Below are positions 16,311 through 26,215 of a DNA stretch of 64,000 bases, piece by piece. The notes beneath the pieces are model-generated. The model did not search any database, was not told the origin of the DNA, and saw nothing but the letters and a program-made list of their open reading frames with translations. Position 1 is the stretch's first letter; every line of letters begins with the position of its first letter. Made by a program: the position numbers and the translations under genes. This stretch comes from Citricoccus alkalitolerans (GTDB taxonomy: Bacteria; Actinomycetota; Actinomycetes; Actinomycetales; Micrococcaceae): assembly GCF_039528175.1 (NCBI RefSeq), contig NZ_BAAALH010000002.1, positions 930,001-994,000 on the forward strand, in the 5' to 3' direction.

Positions 16311-18095
16311 ATGGATGAGCAGCGGCCCATTCGGGGAACCTTCTCCGCGCGCATGACGGGCCTGGTGCTCGCCGCAGTTGCCGGCACCCTGGTGATCTGC
16401 CTGATGGCCATCGTGTGGCTGACGGCCCATCGGATCCACGACCAGGCCGAACAGGAGGCTCTCGGCATCGCCCGGTCCGTCGCATCGATCCCAGACGTCC
16501 GTGAACTGGTCGCTGCCCAGGCGGAACTCGAGACCCTGGACCCGGTCCAGCTCGCCGATGGCCCCCTGCAAACCACTCTCGAAGGGGTGCGTGAACGAAC
16601 CGGAGCCCTGTTCGTCATCGCCACCGAGGACCGCGGGCTGCGGCTGGTCCACCCCAACCCGGACCTCATCGGCCAGCGGGTCAGCACCGATCCGGTGGCC
16701 TTGCGCGGGGTGGAGGACACCTCGACCGAACGCGGCACCCTGGGTGAATCGGTGCGGGCCAAGGTGCCGGTCTGGTCCGCCGACGGGGAGCGCGTGGTGG
16801 GGGAGATCAGCGTGGGAGTCGGAGTGTCCGCCGTCTCCGCGGACATGCGTCAGGCCGCGGTGTCCGTGGCCGTCGTGGGGGTGGTGGGCCTCATCCTCGC
16901 CCTGCTGGCAGCCGTGTACCTCAAGCGTCGGCTTCGACGCTTGACCCTGGGGCTGGAACCGGACGAGATCGCCGCCTCCGCGCGAGATCAGGCGGCCGTG
17001 CTCTACGGGGTGCAGGACGGCGTGATCGGCGTCAGCCCGGAGGGGATCATCACGGTCCGCAACAAGGCGGCCCGCATGCTGTTGGGCCTGCCGCACCGGG
17101 CCGAGCCGGGCGATGTGGTGGGCCGCCGCTATGACGAGTCCGGCCTGCCGGGCGCGCTGACGGAGGCTGTGGCCGGAGTCCTGCAGTCCGGGGCGTCGGT
17201 CACCGGCCTGCGGCTGGCCGTGGGTGAATCCTCGATGATCGCCTCCGTGGTGCCGGTCCACCGGGACGGCGTGGACCTGGGCGGGGTGGTCATGCTGAAG
17301 GACACCACGGCGGTGGAGGCCCTCGGCAGTCGGTTGGACGCCGTGGAGACCATGGCCTCGGCACTGCGCGCTCAGCGGCACGAGTTCGCCAACCGGCTCC
17401 ACGCCCTCTCCGGGCTCCTGGCGGCCGGCCAGCTGGAGGCGGCGCAGGAGTTCCTGCAGCAGGTCATCGAGTCCGGACCCGTGAAGGACCCGGTCCCCGG
17501 GATCGATACCGTGCAGGACACGTTCCTGCGGGCCTTCGTGGGCGCCAAGGGCGTGCAGGCCCACGAGCTCGGCGTGGAACTGCGGGTGGGGCCGGAGACG
17601 TCCTTCTGGCAGACCGTGGTGGACCCCCAGGATGCGACGGCGGTACTCGGCAACCTGGTGGACAACGCCGTGCGCGCGGCCCTGGAAGGGCACGGTCCGG
17701 AGGGTCACGGTCCGGAGGGTCACGACGCCGGCCTGGCCGGCCCGGCAGGCACCGTCGACACGGCCGGTCGAGCGCCCGCCGTACCGTGGGTCGAGGTCGA
17801 CCTGCTGGGGGAGGGGGACACCCTGCATCTGGCGGTGGCCGATTCCGGGAGCGGCGTGCCGACAGGCCTGGACGTCTTCGCCCCGGGCGCCACCACCCGG
17901 GAGGATGGGGAACACGAGGCGCACGGCCATGGAGTCGGGCTGACCCTGGCACGGCGGCTGGCACGCCAGCGGGGTGGGGACGTGTGGCTGGCCGATCCTG
18001 GGGGCCTGGACGAGGCGGTCACGGGTCCCTCAGGAGCCGTGTTCTGCGCGCGCATCCCCGCGGTTCTGAGCACATCGATGGAGGGTGAGAGATGA
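16311..18095 (+). CDS. CitA/DcuS family sensor histidine kinase
   Basis: A 594-residue membrane kinase. It has an N-terminal helix (LVLAAVAGTLVICLMAIVWL), an extracytoplasmic single-Cache sensor (about 40-180), a second helix (VVGVVGLILALLAAVYL), a PAS domain (about 220-330), and a SpoOB-like kinase core with the phospho-acceptor His357 in RHEFANRLH, N-box DNAVRAAL, DSGSGVP and GHGVGLTLARRL. This is the CitA/DcuS layout that senses citrate or C4-dicarboxylates. A short EGHGPEGHGPE repeat interrupts the ATPase domain. It overlaps the response regulator gene by ATGA and is divergent from the citrate carrier. Confidence 0.92.
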   Translation: MDEQRPIRGTFSARMTGLVLAAVAGTLVICLMAIVWLTAHRIHDQAEQEALGIARSVASIPDVRELVAAQAELETLDPVQLADGPLQTTLEGVRERTGALFVIATEDRGLRLVHPNPDLIGQRVSTDPVALRGVEDTSTERGTLGESVRAKVPVWSADGERVVGEISVGVGVSAVSADMRQAAVSVAVVGVVGLILALLAAVYLKRRLRRLTLGLEPDEIAASARDQAAVLYGVQDGVIGVSPEGIITVRNKAARMLLGLPHRAEPGDVVGRRYDESGLPGALTEAVAGVLQSGASVTGLRLAVGESSMIASVVPVHRDGVDLGGVVMLKDTTAVEALGSRLDAVETMASALRAQRHEFANRLHALSGLLAAGQLEAAQEFLQQVIESGPVKDPVPGIDTVQDTFLRAFVGAKGVQAHELGVELRVGPETSFWQTVVDPQDATAVLGNLVDNAVRAALEGHGPEGHGPEGHDAGLAGPAGTVDTAGRAPAVPWVEVDLLGEGDTLHLAVADSGSGVPTGLDVFAPGATTREDGEHEAHGHGVGLTLARRLARQRGGDVWLADPGGLDEAVTGPSGAVFCARIPAVLSTSMEGER

Positions 18096-18763
18096 CCGAG
18101 AGCTCCACGGACCTGATGGTCCTCGTGGTGGACGACGACTTCCGGGTGGCGTCCATGCACGCCGCCTACGTGGATGCGGTGCCCGGTTTCACGGCGCTGC
18201 CGCCCGTGAACGACGCCCGTGTGGTGGCCCGCACCGTGGCGGAGGCCCGGCCGGACCTGGTGCTGCTGGACCTCTACCTGCCCCACGTGTCCGGGCTGGA
18301 CCTGCTGTGCGTGTTGGACGTGGACGCCTTCGTGCTCAGCGCCTCCGGGGAGGGGGAGTCGGTGCGGACGGCCCTGCGGCGCGGGGCCTTGGCCTACCTG
18401 GTGAAGCCCTTCACCGAGAGGGCCCTCGCGGGCCGTCTGCGGGCCTATGCGCGGTACCGCCGGTTGCTGGCGGGTGGCACCCATGATCAAGTGGCGATCG
18501 ACCGCGCCCGCCGGGTGCTGCTGGTGGAGTCCGAGCAGGCTCCGGCCTCGGCCTCGGCGACCACCGAGCAGTCCGTACTGGAGGCCGTCACCGCGGCCAC
18601 GGCGGATCTCACTGTGATGGAGGTCGCCGAGGCCGTCGGGATCTCGCGGGCCACCGCCCAGCGGTATCTCTCCCATCTGGCCCAGACGGGGCAGATCAGC
18701 CTCGGGCTGCGCTACGGGGCCCGTGGGCGGCCGGAACATCGCTACGGCCCCTTGACGCTCTGA
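18092..18763 (+). CDS. CitB/DcuR family response regulator
   Basis: A 223-residue regulator with an N-terminal receiver (VVDDDFRV acid pocket, phospho-acceptor Asp60 in LLDLYLP, Lys in YLVKPF) and a C-terminal winged-helix region of the CitB type (MEVAEAVGISRATAQRYLSHL). It should be phosphorylated by the adjacent kinase and activate the divergent citrate carrier. The ATGA overlap implies coupled translation. Confidence 0.93.
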   Translation: MTESSTDLMVLVVDDDFRVASMHAAYVDAVPGFTALPPVNDARVVARTVAEARPDLVLLDLYLPHVSGLDLLCVLDVDAFVLSASGEGESVRTALRRGALAYLVKPFTERALAGRLRAYARYRRLLAGGTHDQVAIDRARRVLLVESEQAPASASATTEQSVLEAVTAATADLTVMEVAEAVGISRATAQRYLSHLAQTGQISLGLRYGARGRPEHRYGPLTL

Positions 18764-18813
18764 ACTGACAGCGAGGGGTGAAGGTGGAGGGGCGGAGATG
18801 AGCCGGGGAGTCG

Positions 18814-19929
18814 TCAGCCGCCGGCGTTGAGTTGATACATCACCATCAGCGCGGTGAGTCCCGCCGCGAGAAGGAGCCCCGGGATGGCCAGGAGGATCTG
18901 GGTGCGCTTGTTCATCACCATGACGGCCAGGAACTCCCGCAGGTAGGCGCTCGGCACGTAATAGCCGGCGGTCTCACCGCCCACCACGTCAGCGTCCACG
19001 CCGATCCGCCGGGAGAGCAGGGCTGCCCTCGGTGCGTGGTACTCGTTCGTGGCCACCAGCAGGTGTCCACGCCTGGTGCCCTCCGGTAGCGCGCCGTCGG
19101 CGATCTCCCTCGAGAGGCGCAGGTTCTCCTCCGTGGTGCGTGAGCGCTCCTCCGGCAGGATCAGCTCCGGCGGCACGCCGAGGTCCACCAGGTAGTCGGC
19201 CATGGCGGCCGCCTCCGGGCGGGGCTCGTCCGGACCCTGGCCACCAGAGGGGATGAGGGGCACTTCACGAACGGGTGCTGTCCTGGATGTTCCGGGAGCC
19301 GTCCCGGAGGCCGGGCTGGTCGAGGGCGGCGCTGAACTGGTCGACGGCGGCCATGCCAGCTGGGCCTGCCACGCCTGCCGTCCGCGGTCCAAGCGGGCGG
19401 CGAGCAGCGGAGGCACCTTCCCCTTGATGAGTCCGGAGCCCAGCACCACCACGGCGTCCGCCCCCGGGCGCGGCTCCCGCCGGGCGTACAGGACGGTGAA
19501 CACCAGGAAGGTCACAAAGGACAGGCCGACCTGGGCGGAGATGAAGAATGCCAACGCCGCGGCGCCGATCGCCACCGGGTGCAGCGTCGCGACCAGGAGG
19601 AAGGCCGCCACGGGCAGTGCCAGCAGTGCGAGCCCGGCCACCATGGAGAGCAGGTTGCCGAGGCTCCGGCCCTCTCGCCGTACCATCTGGACCCCGTTGC
19701 GGATGAGGAACCCGGCCAGGACGAGCACGGAGAACGGCAGCGCTAGGAGCACCAGGCCGATCAGCGCCTGCACCTCGGGGGCGAAGTACCCGATGATCTC
19801 CACCACGGCGCCCCACGCGAACCAGGCTCCCACCAACAGCACGACGGCGGTGCGCAGCCGGCGTGGTTCGGTCCGCCACATCTTCCGGTACAGCAGCCAG
19901 CATCCGAGCGCGAGCAGGGCGCCGATCAC
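18814..19929 (-). CDS. Membrane protein with DUF218 (YdcF/SanA-like) domain
   Basis: A 371-residue membrane protein. Five or six hydrophobic helices fill the first 190 residues, followed by a DUF218 domain (DAVVVLGSGL, SGGQGPDE, EERSRTTEENLRL, ATNEYHAPRAALL) and a final helix (ILLAIPGLLLAAGL). DUF218 proteins such as YdcF and SanA are linked to cell-envelope integrity; the reaction is unknown. A Ser/Thr/Pro-rich stretch of about 30 residues interrupts the domain. The GTG start at 19929 overlaps the upstream stop by four bases (GTGA). Confidence 0.85.
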   Translation of the reverse strand: MIGALLALGCWLLYRKMWRTEPRRLRTAVVLLVGAWFAWGAVVEIIGYFAPEVQALIGLVLLALPFSVLVLAGFLIRNGVQMVRREGRSLGNLLSMVAGLALLALPVAAFLLVATLHPVAIGAAALAFFISAQVGLSFVTFLVFTVLYARREPRPGADAVVVLGSGLIKGKVPPLLAARLDRGRQAWQAQLAWPPSTSSAPPSTSPASGTAPGTSRTAPVREVPLIPSGGQGPDEPRPEAAAMADYLVDLGVPPELILPEERSRTTEENLRLSREIADGALPEGTRRGHLLVATNEYHAPRAALLSRRIGVDADVVGGETAGYYVPSAYLREFLAVMVMNKRTQILLAIPGLLLAAGLTALMVMYQLNAGG

Positions 19930-20924
19930 GGCGTGCTCACCTCTGCGGCCAGGGTGCTCAGGGTGTCCAATTCCGCCAGCAGACGTCCGCGCAGCACATT
20001 GGCCTCCGCGGCGAAGCCGCGCTGCAGGCGCACATACTCGGCTCGGCCCTCGGTGGTCTCGATCCGGATCGGCTCCAGCCCCCAGTCCGCCAACTCGTAG
20101 GGGGAGGCCCGCATGTCCATGGTCCGGATGCGCCAGGCCAGTTCGAAGCAGCCCGCCACCAGGTCCGAGCTGACCGCCGGCAACAGCTTGTAGGCCCATT
20201 TGTAGACGTCCATGTTGGCGTGCAGACACCCGGGCTGCTCCAGGTCCACCTGCGTCTGGCGCGTGGGCTGCAGTTCGTTCAACCCCACCGCCTCGGGGGC
20301 GTAGAAGCGGAAGGCGTCGAAATGCGAGCAGGCGATCCGGTTGTCCTCGACCACCCGGTTCGTGCCGTCCGCGCCCAGTCGTAGCGGCACGGTGGAGTGA
20401 CGGATCCCGTGGACCTCGGACCGGTAGGCCATGGCCCATTCATGCAGGCCGAAGCAGGCCAGCCGTGCCGGCCGCTGCGCCGTCAGTCCGAGGATGCGAC
20501 CGGCGAACCCGATCATCGCGGCCCGGCGTTCGGCGAACGCGGGCACATCCACGGTCCAGCCGCCGTCGGGAAGGCCCGGGCGGGGCTCCACCCACCGGTA
20601 GAACTTCCCGCCGCCACCAGAGCCGGGCCCGCCCGCGGGCGCCGCGTGGCCGTCGTCGTGAGGCGGGGACGGCGCGGCCAGCACGACGCCGGCCCCCGGG
20701 TGCCAGCGCCCGAGGGCACCTGGGGTGAGCGAATAGTAAGAGAACAGGAAGTCGTGGACCGGGTGACTCGCGCCGCGGGAATGCAGGTCGTTGAGCGGAG
20801 CGGTGAAGGCCGCGATGCGCTGGCGGTGGGCCTCGGCGGTGGCCTGCCACCGGTCCGCGGCAAGCACCTGGAGCCCGCCCATAGTTGACGGGCCGGTGGA
20901 GCGGGTGCGGAGAGAAGTGGGCAC
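19926..20924 (-). CDS. Conserved actinobacterial protein, often named 3-methyladenine DNA glycosylase
   Basis: A 332-residue protein similar to actinobacterial proteins annotated as 3-methyladenine DNA glycosylases (HPVHDFLFSYYSLTPGALGRWHPG, GLHEWAMAYR, RHSTVPLRLG, ACSHFDAFRF). The C-terminal half reads like an all-alpha enzyme. I see no AlkA-type helix-hairpin-helix, so the glycosylase name rests on annotation habit. The GTG at 20924 is preferred over the ATG at 20882 because TACGCT ends six bases before it. A His/Asp/Gly-rich low-complexity segment lies near residue 95. Confidence 0.72.
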   Translation of the reverse strand: MPTSLRTRSTGPSTMGGLQVLAADRWQATAEAHRQRIAAFTAPLNDLHSRGASHPVHDFLFSYYSLTPGALGRWHPGAGVVLAAPSPPHDDGHAAPAGGPGSGGGGKFYRWVEPRPGLPDGGWTVDVPAFAERRAAMIGFAGRILGLTAQRPARLACFGLHEWAMAYRSEVHGIRHSTVPLRLGADGTNRVVEDNRIACSHFDAFRFYAPEAVGLNELQPTRQTQVDLEQPGCLHANMDVYKWAYKLLPAVSSDLVAGCFELAWRIRTMDMRASPYELADWGLEPIRIETTEGRAEYVRLQRGFAAEANVLRGRLLAELDTLSTLAAEVSTP

Positions 20925-21222
20925 CCCACCAGCGTACGGTTCCCAGCGGATCCTCGCAGGTGGGCGGCGAACGGCGGAGGGAGAGCGGGCATCCGCGTGT
21001 AAAAGGTCTGTTTCAGGCCTTCCGTTGACCGTTCCGGTCGGGTAAGTTGCCGTCATCCCACCTCTGTGGTTCGCATCACTCGCACCGCTCTCACCGGAGC
21101 TTCCGCATCGACTCGTGCCCGTCTCGGTCGAGCACCGTGGCAGCCTCTTGCTGCGACCATGGAGATCACTCGCCGGGCACACCCGTGCCCGGCTCGCACC
21201 TTGGTGAGGAAAGGCGAGGTTC
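20925..21222. promoter_or_regulatory. Divergent spacer between glycosylase-like and subtilase genes
   Basis: 298 bases without a gene. It holds TACGCT at 20931-20936 (minus, leaderless -10 for the left gene) and a GACCG-N3-CGGTC inverted repeat at 21027-21039. The subtilase ribosome-binding site (GAGGAAAGG) is at its right end. Nothing else is recognised. Confidence 0.5.
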
Positions 21223-24200
21223 ATGTCCAGGAACCCCAAATCAGCTCGGCGGCGCCGGGCGCTGACCGCCACATTGGCGGGGATCGGCCTGCTGGCCGCG
21301 CCGCTCGCGGCCCTGCCGGCCGTCGCGGCCCCGTCCGGCGGCGGCTCGGATCCCTCGATCGACCGGGCGCTGCAGGCTGGCGCGGAGTACAAGGACGGCC
21401 GCTACTTCGTGATCCTCAAGGAGGATCCGGTGGCCACCTATCAGGGCGGTACGGACGGCTTCCCGGCCACCGCCGCCACGGACGGCACGTTGGACACGGA
21501 CTCCGCCGCCGTCCGGAAGTACGATCGGCATCTCACCGCGGGCCAGCTCGAGGTCGCCTCTTCGGCGTCACTGTCCGTGGACAAGCACTTCACCACGGCC
21601 CTCAACGCCTTCGTCTCCGAACTCACCGCCGAACAGGCACGCGAGCTGTCCAAGGACGATCGCGTCCTGGGCGTCTCCGAGGTGGAGGAGTACGCCCCGG
21701 ACTACTCGTCCACCGAGTTCCTCGGATTGCCCGGGGCCCAGGGGGCCTGGAACAACCAGTACGGTGGGCTGGACGCCGCCGGCAAGGGCGTCGTGGTCGG
21801 CGTGATCGACACCGGCTATTTCCCCGAGCAGGAGATGCTCGCCGGGGAACCGGTCCCGGCGCTCTCCGGTGAACCCCAGGTCGGTGAACCGTACTTGGAC
21901 TCCGCCGGCCGTATCGCCATGCTCAAGGCGGACGGCACCACCTTCCGCGGCGACTGTGAGGCCGGGGAGGACTTCTCCGGCGAGGAATGCAACTCCAAGG
22001 TGCTCTCCGCCCGGTACTATTCCGAGGACTTCGAGGCCTTCGTCCCCCAGGCGGAACGGGATCCCCGGGAGCGGCTGTCCCCCCTCGACATCTCCTCGCA
22101 CGGCACCCACACCGCCACCACGGCGGCGGGCAACAACGGCGTAGACCAGATCTTCAACGGCGGCGTCTCCTACGGAGAGGGCTCCGGCGTGGCGCCCCAG
22201 GCCGCCGTCTCCGTCTACAAGATCTGCTGGGAGGACACGGACCCGGACACGGGCGGATGCTATGGCACCGCCTCCGTGGCGGCCATCGAGCAGGCCATCA
22301 TCGACGGCGTCGATGTGTTGAACTACTCGATCTCCGGTTCCAACAACTCCGTGGTGGACCCCGTCTCGCTGGCCTTCAAGGCGGCCGCTGAGGCCGGGAT
22401 CTTCGTTTCGGCCTCCGCCGGCAACTCCGGCCCGGCGGCTCAGACCGCGAACCACTCCGCACCGTGGCTGACCTCCGTGGCGGCCTCCACGTTCTCCAAC
22501 GAGCTGACCGGCACGGTCGAGTTCCCGGGCGGTGAGAAGTTCCGTGGCGTGACCGTGACGCAGGAAGGGGTCGGCCCGGCGGACATCGTGCTCTCCAGCG
22601 AGGTGGGTCTGGCAGGCCAGGACGCCGATGACGTCCGCCTGTGCGTCCCGGGATCCCTGGACGCGGCCACCGCCGCCGGGAAGATCGTGGTCTGTGACCG
22701 AGGCGTGGTGGACCGCGCGGCCAAGTCGGTCGCCGTCGCTGAGGCCGATGGCGTGGGCATGGTCCTGGTGAACATCGGTGGCGGCTCCGAGGATGCCGAC
22801 CTGCATGCGGTGCCCACCGTGCACACCTCGGACGAGTCCATCAAGGATCTCGTCGCCTCCACCGACCATCAGGCGAGCATCGTGCCAGGGGACACCACAG
22901 ATCTGGAACCGGTTCCGGTGCCCCAGATCGCAGGGTTCTCCTCACGCGGACCCTCCACGGCCGTGGACTCCGAGCTGCTCAAGCCGGACATCGCCGCCCC
23001 GGGTGTCAACGTGCTGGCCGGTGTCTCCCCGCTGGACCCGGCATACAACGGGGACTCCTACGGGCTGATGTCCGGTACCTCCATGGCCGCCCCCAACCTG
23101 GCCGGCATGGCTGCGCTCATGAGCGCGGCGAAGCCGGACTGGTCGCCGATGGCCATCAAGTCGGCCATGATGACTACCGCCGGGGACGTCCTGGAGGCCG
23201 ATGGTTCCGCCAGCGCGGACAACTTCGCCACCGGCGCCGGCTCTGCCGACCCGGCCGCAATGGTCGAGCCGGGGCTGGTCTATGAGGCTGACGCCCGCCA
23301 GTGGGACGCTCTCATCCTGGGCGAGACCGCCGGCAGGGACATCAACGTGGCGTCGATCGCCGTGAACGACCTGCTGGGTTCGGCCACCGTGACCCGCACT
23401 GTCATGGCCACCGAGACCGGGACCTGGGGTGCCAGTGGCTCTGTGCCCGGCTACGAGGTGACAGCTGAACCGTCCACCCTGTCCTTGGAGGCCGGTGAGT
23501 CCGAGGACGTGAAGATCACCCTGACCCGTACGGACGCTGCGGCGGACGCATGGGCGCACGGCTCATTCACCTGGACCCGTCCCGGCGCTGCCGCCGTCAC
23601 CTCTCCGGTGACGGTGCGGTCAGTGGACGTGCTGGCCGAGGACGCCATCACCGGTGAAGGTACGTCCGGTGCTGCCGAGACCGAGCTCGAATCGGGCATC
23701 ACCGGCACCCTCGAGCCAGAGATCGAGGGCCTGGGCCTGGCCGAGGTCGAGGAGTTCTCCAAGATCCCTGGAGCGCTGGTCGGTGACGACGATGCCTCGA
23801 ACCATGTCACGGAGACCGTGGTCCCGGAAGGCACCACCTCGGTGACGTGGTCGCTCAACGCGGGTGACGAGCAGTCCGATTGGGACCTGTTCGTCATCAC
23901 TCCGGAGGGCGAAGTCATCCAGGAGGCCACCGCCTCCGGTTCCGAGGAACTGGTCCTGACGGACCCGACTCCCGGTGAGTACTACGCGGTCTCTAACCTG
24001 TACTCCTCACCGGGCGGTGCCTCCGTCTCCGCCACCATGGAGACCGTGGTTCTCGAAGGCGATTCCGGGAACCTGACCATCACGCCGGACCCGCTGGCCG
24101 TGGAGAACCAGGAGGCCGCACCGGCCACCGTCGAGTGGCAGGGCCTGACCCCGGGCAACTGGAAGGGCGTCATCGAGTGGGCGCCCGGAACCCGGTCCAT

Positions 24201-24792
24201 GGTGACCGTGACCGTGGGTGAGGGTCCGACCGATCCCGGTACCTGTGAGGCCGAGGACTTCACGGACAACGCCCCCGGCAGCCAGTACTACGAGCATGTG
24301 CGCTGGATGCAGTGTGACGGGATCACCACGGGTTACGAGAACAACACGTACCAGAAGCACCGGGACATCGGCCGTGGCGAGTCCGTGGCGTTCCTCTACC
24401 GCTACATGGATTCACCCGAGGTGACGGATCCGGCCGAGTTCCCGGACGTCCCGGAGTCCAGCACGTTCTTCGAGGCGATCTCCTGGGCCAATGCCGAAGA
24501 GATCACCACCGGTTACGAGGACGGCACGTTCCGCCAGTTCGATGAGGTGACGCGTGGCGAGTTCGCCTCCTTCGTGTTCCGCACCGTCGGGCCGGATCCC
24601 GGCACCGTGGAGGGCGAGGGTTTCCCGGACGTTCCGGAGTCCAGCGCGCACCACAAAGCGATCGTCTGGATGGCGGAGCAGAACATCTCCACCGGCTATG
24701 AGGACGGCAACTACCGTCCGGGCCACCAGATCACCCGCGGTGAGGTGGCAGCCCTGCTGTCCCGCGCTCATGAGGTGACCGGCGGTGAGTAG
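21223..24792 (+). CDS. Secreted subtilisin-like serine protease with PA domain and SLH anchor
   Basis: A 1189-residue exported S8 protease. It has a signal peptide (RRRR, hydrophobic core, PAVAAP), an I9-like prodomain (about 40-155), and a catalytic domain with Asp196 (VIDTGY), His293 (SSHGTHTA) and Ser620 (GTSMAAPNLAG). A PA domain is inserted at about 430-560. Fn3-like and pre-peptidase C-like regions follow, then three SLH repeats (about 1010-1189) that tether it to the cell wall. The SLH block closely resembles that of the phosphoesterase at 1506, including RGE in place of the classical RAE of the TRAE motif. The ATG has a clear ribosome-binding site. It is a typical nutrient-scavenging or envelope-processing protease. 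Confidence 0.95.
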   Translation: MSRNPKSARRRRALTATLAGIGLLAAPLAALPAVAAPSGGGSDPSIDRALQAGAEYKDGRYFVILKEDPVATYQGGTDGFPATAATDGTLDTDSAAVRKYDRHLTAGQLEVASSASLSVDKHFTTALNAFVSELTAEQARELSKDDRVLGVSEVEEYAPDYSSTEFLGLPGAQGAWNNQYGGLDAAGKGVVVGVIDTGYFPEQEMLAGEPVPALSGEPQVGEPYLDSAGRIAMLKADGTTFRGDCEAGEDFSGEECNSKVLSARYYSEDFEAFVPQAERDPRERLSPLDISSHGTHTATTAAGNNGVDQIFNGGVSYGEGSGVAPQAAVSVYKICWEDTDPDTGGCYGTASVAAIEQAIIDGVDVLNYSISGSNNSVVDPVSLAFKAAAEAGIFVSASAGNSGPAAQTANHSAPWLTSVAASTFSNELTGTVEFPGGEKFRGVTVTQEGVGPADIVLSSEVGLAGQDADDVRLCVPGSLDAATAAGKIVVCDRGVVDRAAKSVAVAEADGVGMVLVNIGGGSEDADLHAVPTVHTSDESIKDLVASTDHQASIVPGDTTDLEPVPVPQIAGFSSRGPSTAVDSELLKPDIAAPGVNVLAGVSPLDPAYNGDSYGLMSGTSMAAPNLAGMAALMSAAKPDWSPMAIKSAMMTTAGDVLEADGSASADNFATGAGSADPAAMVEPGLVYEADARQWDALILGETAGRDINVASIAVNDLLGSATVTRTVMATETGTWGASGSVPGYEVTAEPSTLSLEAGESEDVKITLTRTDAAADAWAHGSFTWTRPGAAAVTSPVTVRSVDVLAEDAITGEGTSGAAETELESGITGTLEPEIEGLGLAEVEEFSKIPGALVGDDDASNHVTETVVPEGTTSVTWSLNAGDEQSDWDLFVITPEGEVIQEATASGSEELVLTDPTPGEYYAVSNLYSSPGGASVSATMETVVLEGDSGNLTITPDPLAVENQEAAPATVEWQGLTPGNWKGVIEWAPGTRSMVTVTVGEGPTDPGTCEAEDFTDNAPGSQYYEHVRWMQCDGITTGYENNTYQKHRDIGRGESVAFLYRYMDSPEVTDPAEFPDVPESSTFFEAISWANAEEITTGYEDGTFRQFDEVTRGEFASFVFRTVGPDPGTVEGEGFPDVPESSAHHKAIVWMAEQNISTGYEDGNYRPGHQITRGEVAALLSRAHEVTGGE

Positions 24793-24841
24793 CTGACCGC
24801 TTCACGCTGCTCCACCGGGCAGTGCAGGATCGGTGTGGTTG

Positions 24842-24871
24842 NNNNNNNNNNNNNNNNNNNNNNNNNNNNNN
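24842..24871. other. Assembly gap (30 N)
   Basis: Thirty undetermined bases between the subtilase and the convergent aspartate kinase gene. Both coding sequences end outside it. The bases after the gap read GCGTGG, as they do after the other gap. Confidence 0.99.
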
Positions 24872-24928
24872 GCGTGGTGCGTGGTTCTCTCTGGAGGTGC
24901 CTGCCGGACGGCCCGCCCTCAATCCGGC

Positions 24929-26215
24929 TCAGCGGCCGGTGCCGCCGTAGACGGTGGCTTCCTCGTCCGCGTCGAGGCCGAACGCCTGGTGCACGGCGCG
25001 CACGGCGGTGTCCAGCATGTCCTCGCGGGTGATGATGGAGATCCGGATCTCCGAGGTGGTGATCATCTCGATGTTCACGCCGGCCTGCTTCAGGGCGTCG
25101 AAGAACGTGGCGGAGACGCCCGGGTTGGAGCGCATGCCGCCGCCGATCACGGAGAGCTTGCCGACGTGCGGGTTGAGGATGGCGTCCTCGAAGCCGATCT
25201 CCTCCCGGGCAGCGTCCAGGGCGTCCATGGCCGTCTTGCCGTCGGTGATCGGCAGGGTGAAGGAGATGTCCGTGCGTCCGGTCTCCACGCGGGGGACGTT
25301 CTGCACGATCATGTCAATGTTCACGCCGGCCGTGGCGACCATGTTGAACACCTCAGCGGCCTTGCCCGGGAAGTCCGGGACTCCGTAGACGGTGACCTTG
25401 GCCTCGGAGCGGTCGTGGGCCACGCCGGAAACGATCGGCTGTTCCATGGGTTCGCCTTCCTCAAGTGTGATGGTGTCGTCAGGGTTGGGACGCACCCAGG
25501 TGCCCTCGTTGTGGGAGAAGGATGAGCGCACGTGCAGCAGCACGCCGAAGCGGCGGGCGTACTCCACGCAGCGCAGGTGCAGGATCTTGGAGCCGGCCGC
25601 GGCCATCTCCAGCATGTCTTCGGAGGAAATCTCTTCGATCTTCCGTGCCGAGGCGACCACGCGCGGGTCTGCGGTGTAGACGCCGTCCACGTCCGAGTAG
25701 ATCTCGCAGACATCCGCGTGCAGGGCGGCCGCGAGTGCCACGGCCGTGGTGTCCGAGCCGCCGCGGCCCATGGTGGTGATGTCACGGGACTCGCGGCTCA
25801 TGCCCTGGAAGCCGGCCACGATCGCGATGTCTCCGGCATCCACGGCGTCCTTCACGCGGTTGGGGGAGACATCGATGATCCGGGCGTCCCCGTGCAGGCT
25901 GTCCGTGAACATGCCGGCCTGGGAACCCGTGAAGGACTGGGCGGTGGCGCCCTGCGAGTGGATGCCCATAGCGAGCAGGGACATGGAGATGCGCTCGCCG
26001 GCGGAGAGCAGGATGTCCATTTCGCGGGCCGGAGGCTCCCCGTTGATCTGTTCGGACAGATCCAGCAGCTCATCGGTGGTGTCACCCATCGCGGAGACCA
26101 CCACCACCACCTGGTGGCCGGCCTGCTGGGTCTCCACCACGCGTTTGGCCACGCGGAGGATCCCTTCGGCATCGGCGACGGAGGATCCGCCGTACTTCTG
26201 GACGATCAGACTCAT
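24929..26215 (-). CDS. lysC: Aspartate kinase
   Basis: A 428-residue aspartokinase, phosphorylating aspartate at the head of the lysine, threonine, methionine and diaminopimelate pathway. Marks are the start LIVQKYGGSSVAD, TTMGRGGSDTTA, and two ACT domains in the C-terminal third (about 265-428) that bind lysine/threonine for feedback control. In actinobacteria the same gene often yields a beta subunit from an internal start; this cannot be decided here. An asd partner gene is not adjacent; the gap with N lies downstream. Confidence 0.96.
   Translation of the reverse strand: MSLIVQKYGGSSVADAEGILRVAKRVVETQQAGHQVVVVVSAMGDTTDELLDLSEQINGEPPAREMDILLSAGERISMSLLAMGIHSQGATAQSFTGSQAGMFTDSLHGDARIIDVSPNRVKDAVDAGDIAIVAGFQGMSRESRDITTMGRGGSDTTAVALAAALHADVCEIYSDVDGVYTADPRVVASARKIEEISSEDMLEMAAAGSKILHLRCVEYARRFGVLLHVRSSFSHNEGTWVRPNPDDTITLEEGEPMEQPIVSGVAHDRSEAKVTVYGVPDFPGKAAEVFNMVATAGVNIDMIVQNVPRVETGRTDISFTLPITDGKTAMDALDAAREEIGFEDAILNPHVGKLSVIGGGMRSNPGVSATFFDALKQAGVNIEMITTSEIRISIITREDMLDTAVRAVHQAFGLDADEEATVYGGTGR

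Noticed and set aside
16173..17930. Minus-strand 585-codon frame opposite citA
   Set aside because: Antisense shadow; the kinase motifs are on the plus strand.
24842..24871. Possible insertion site or mobile element end at the N run
   Set aside because: No transposase, terminal repeats or target duplication can be seen. It is simply an assembly gap.
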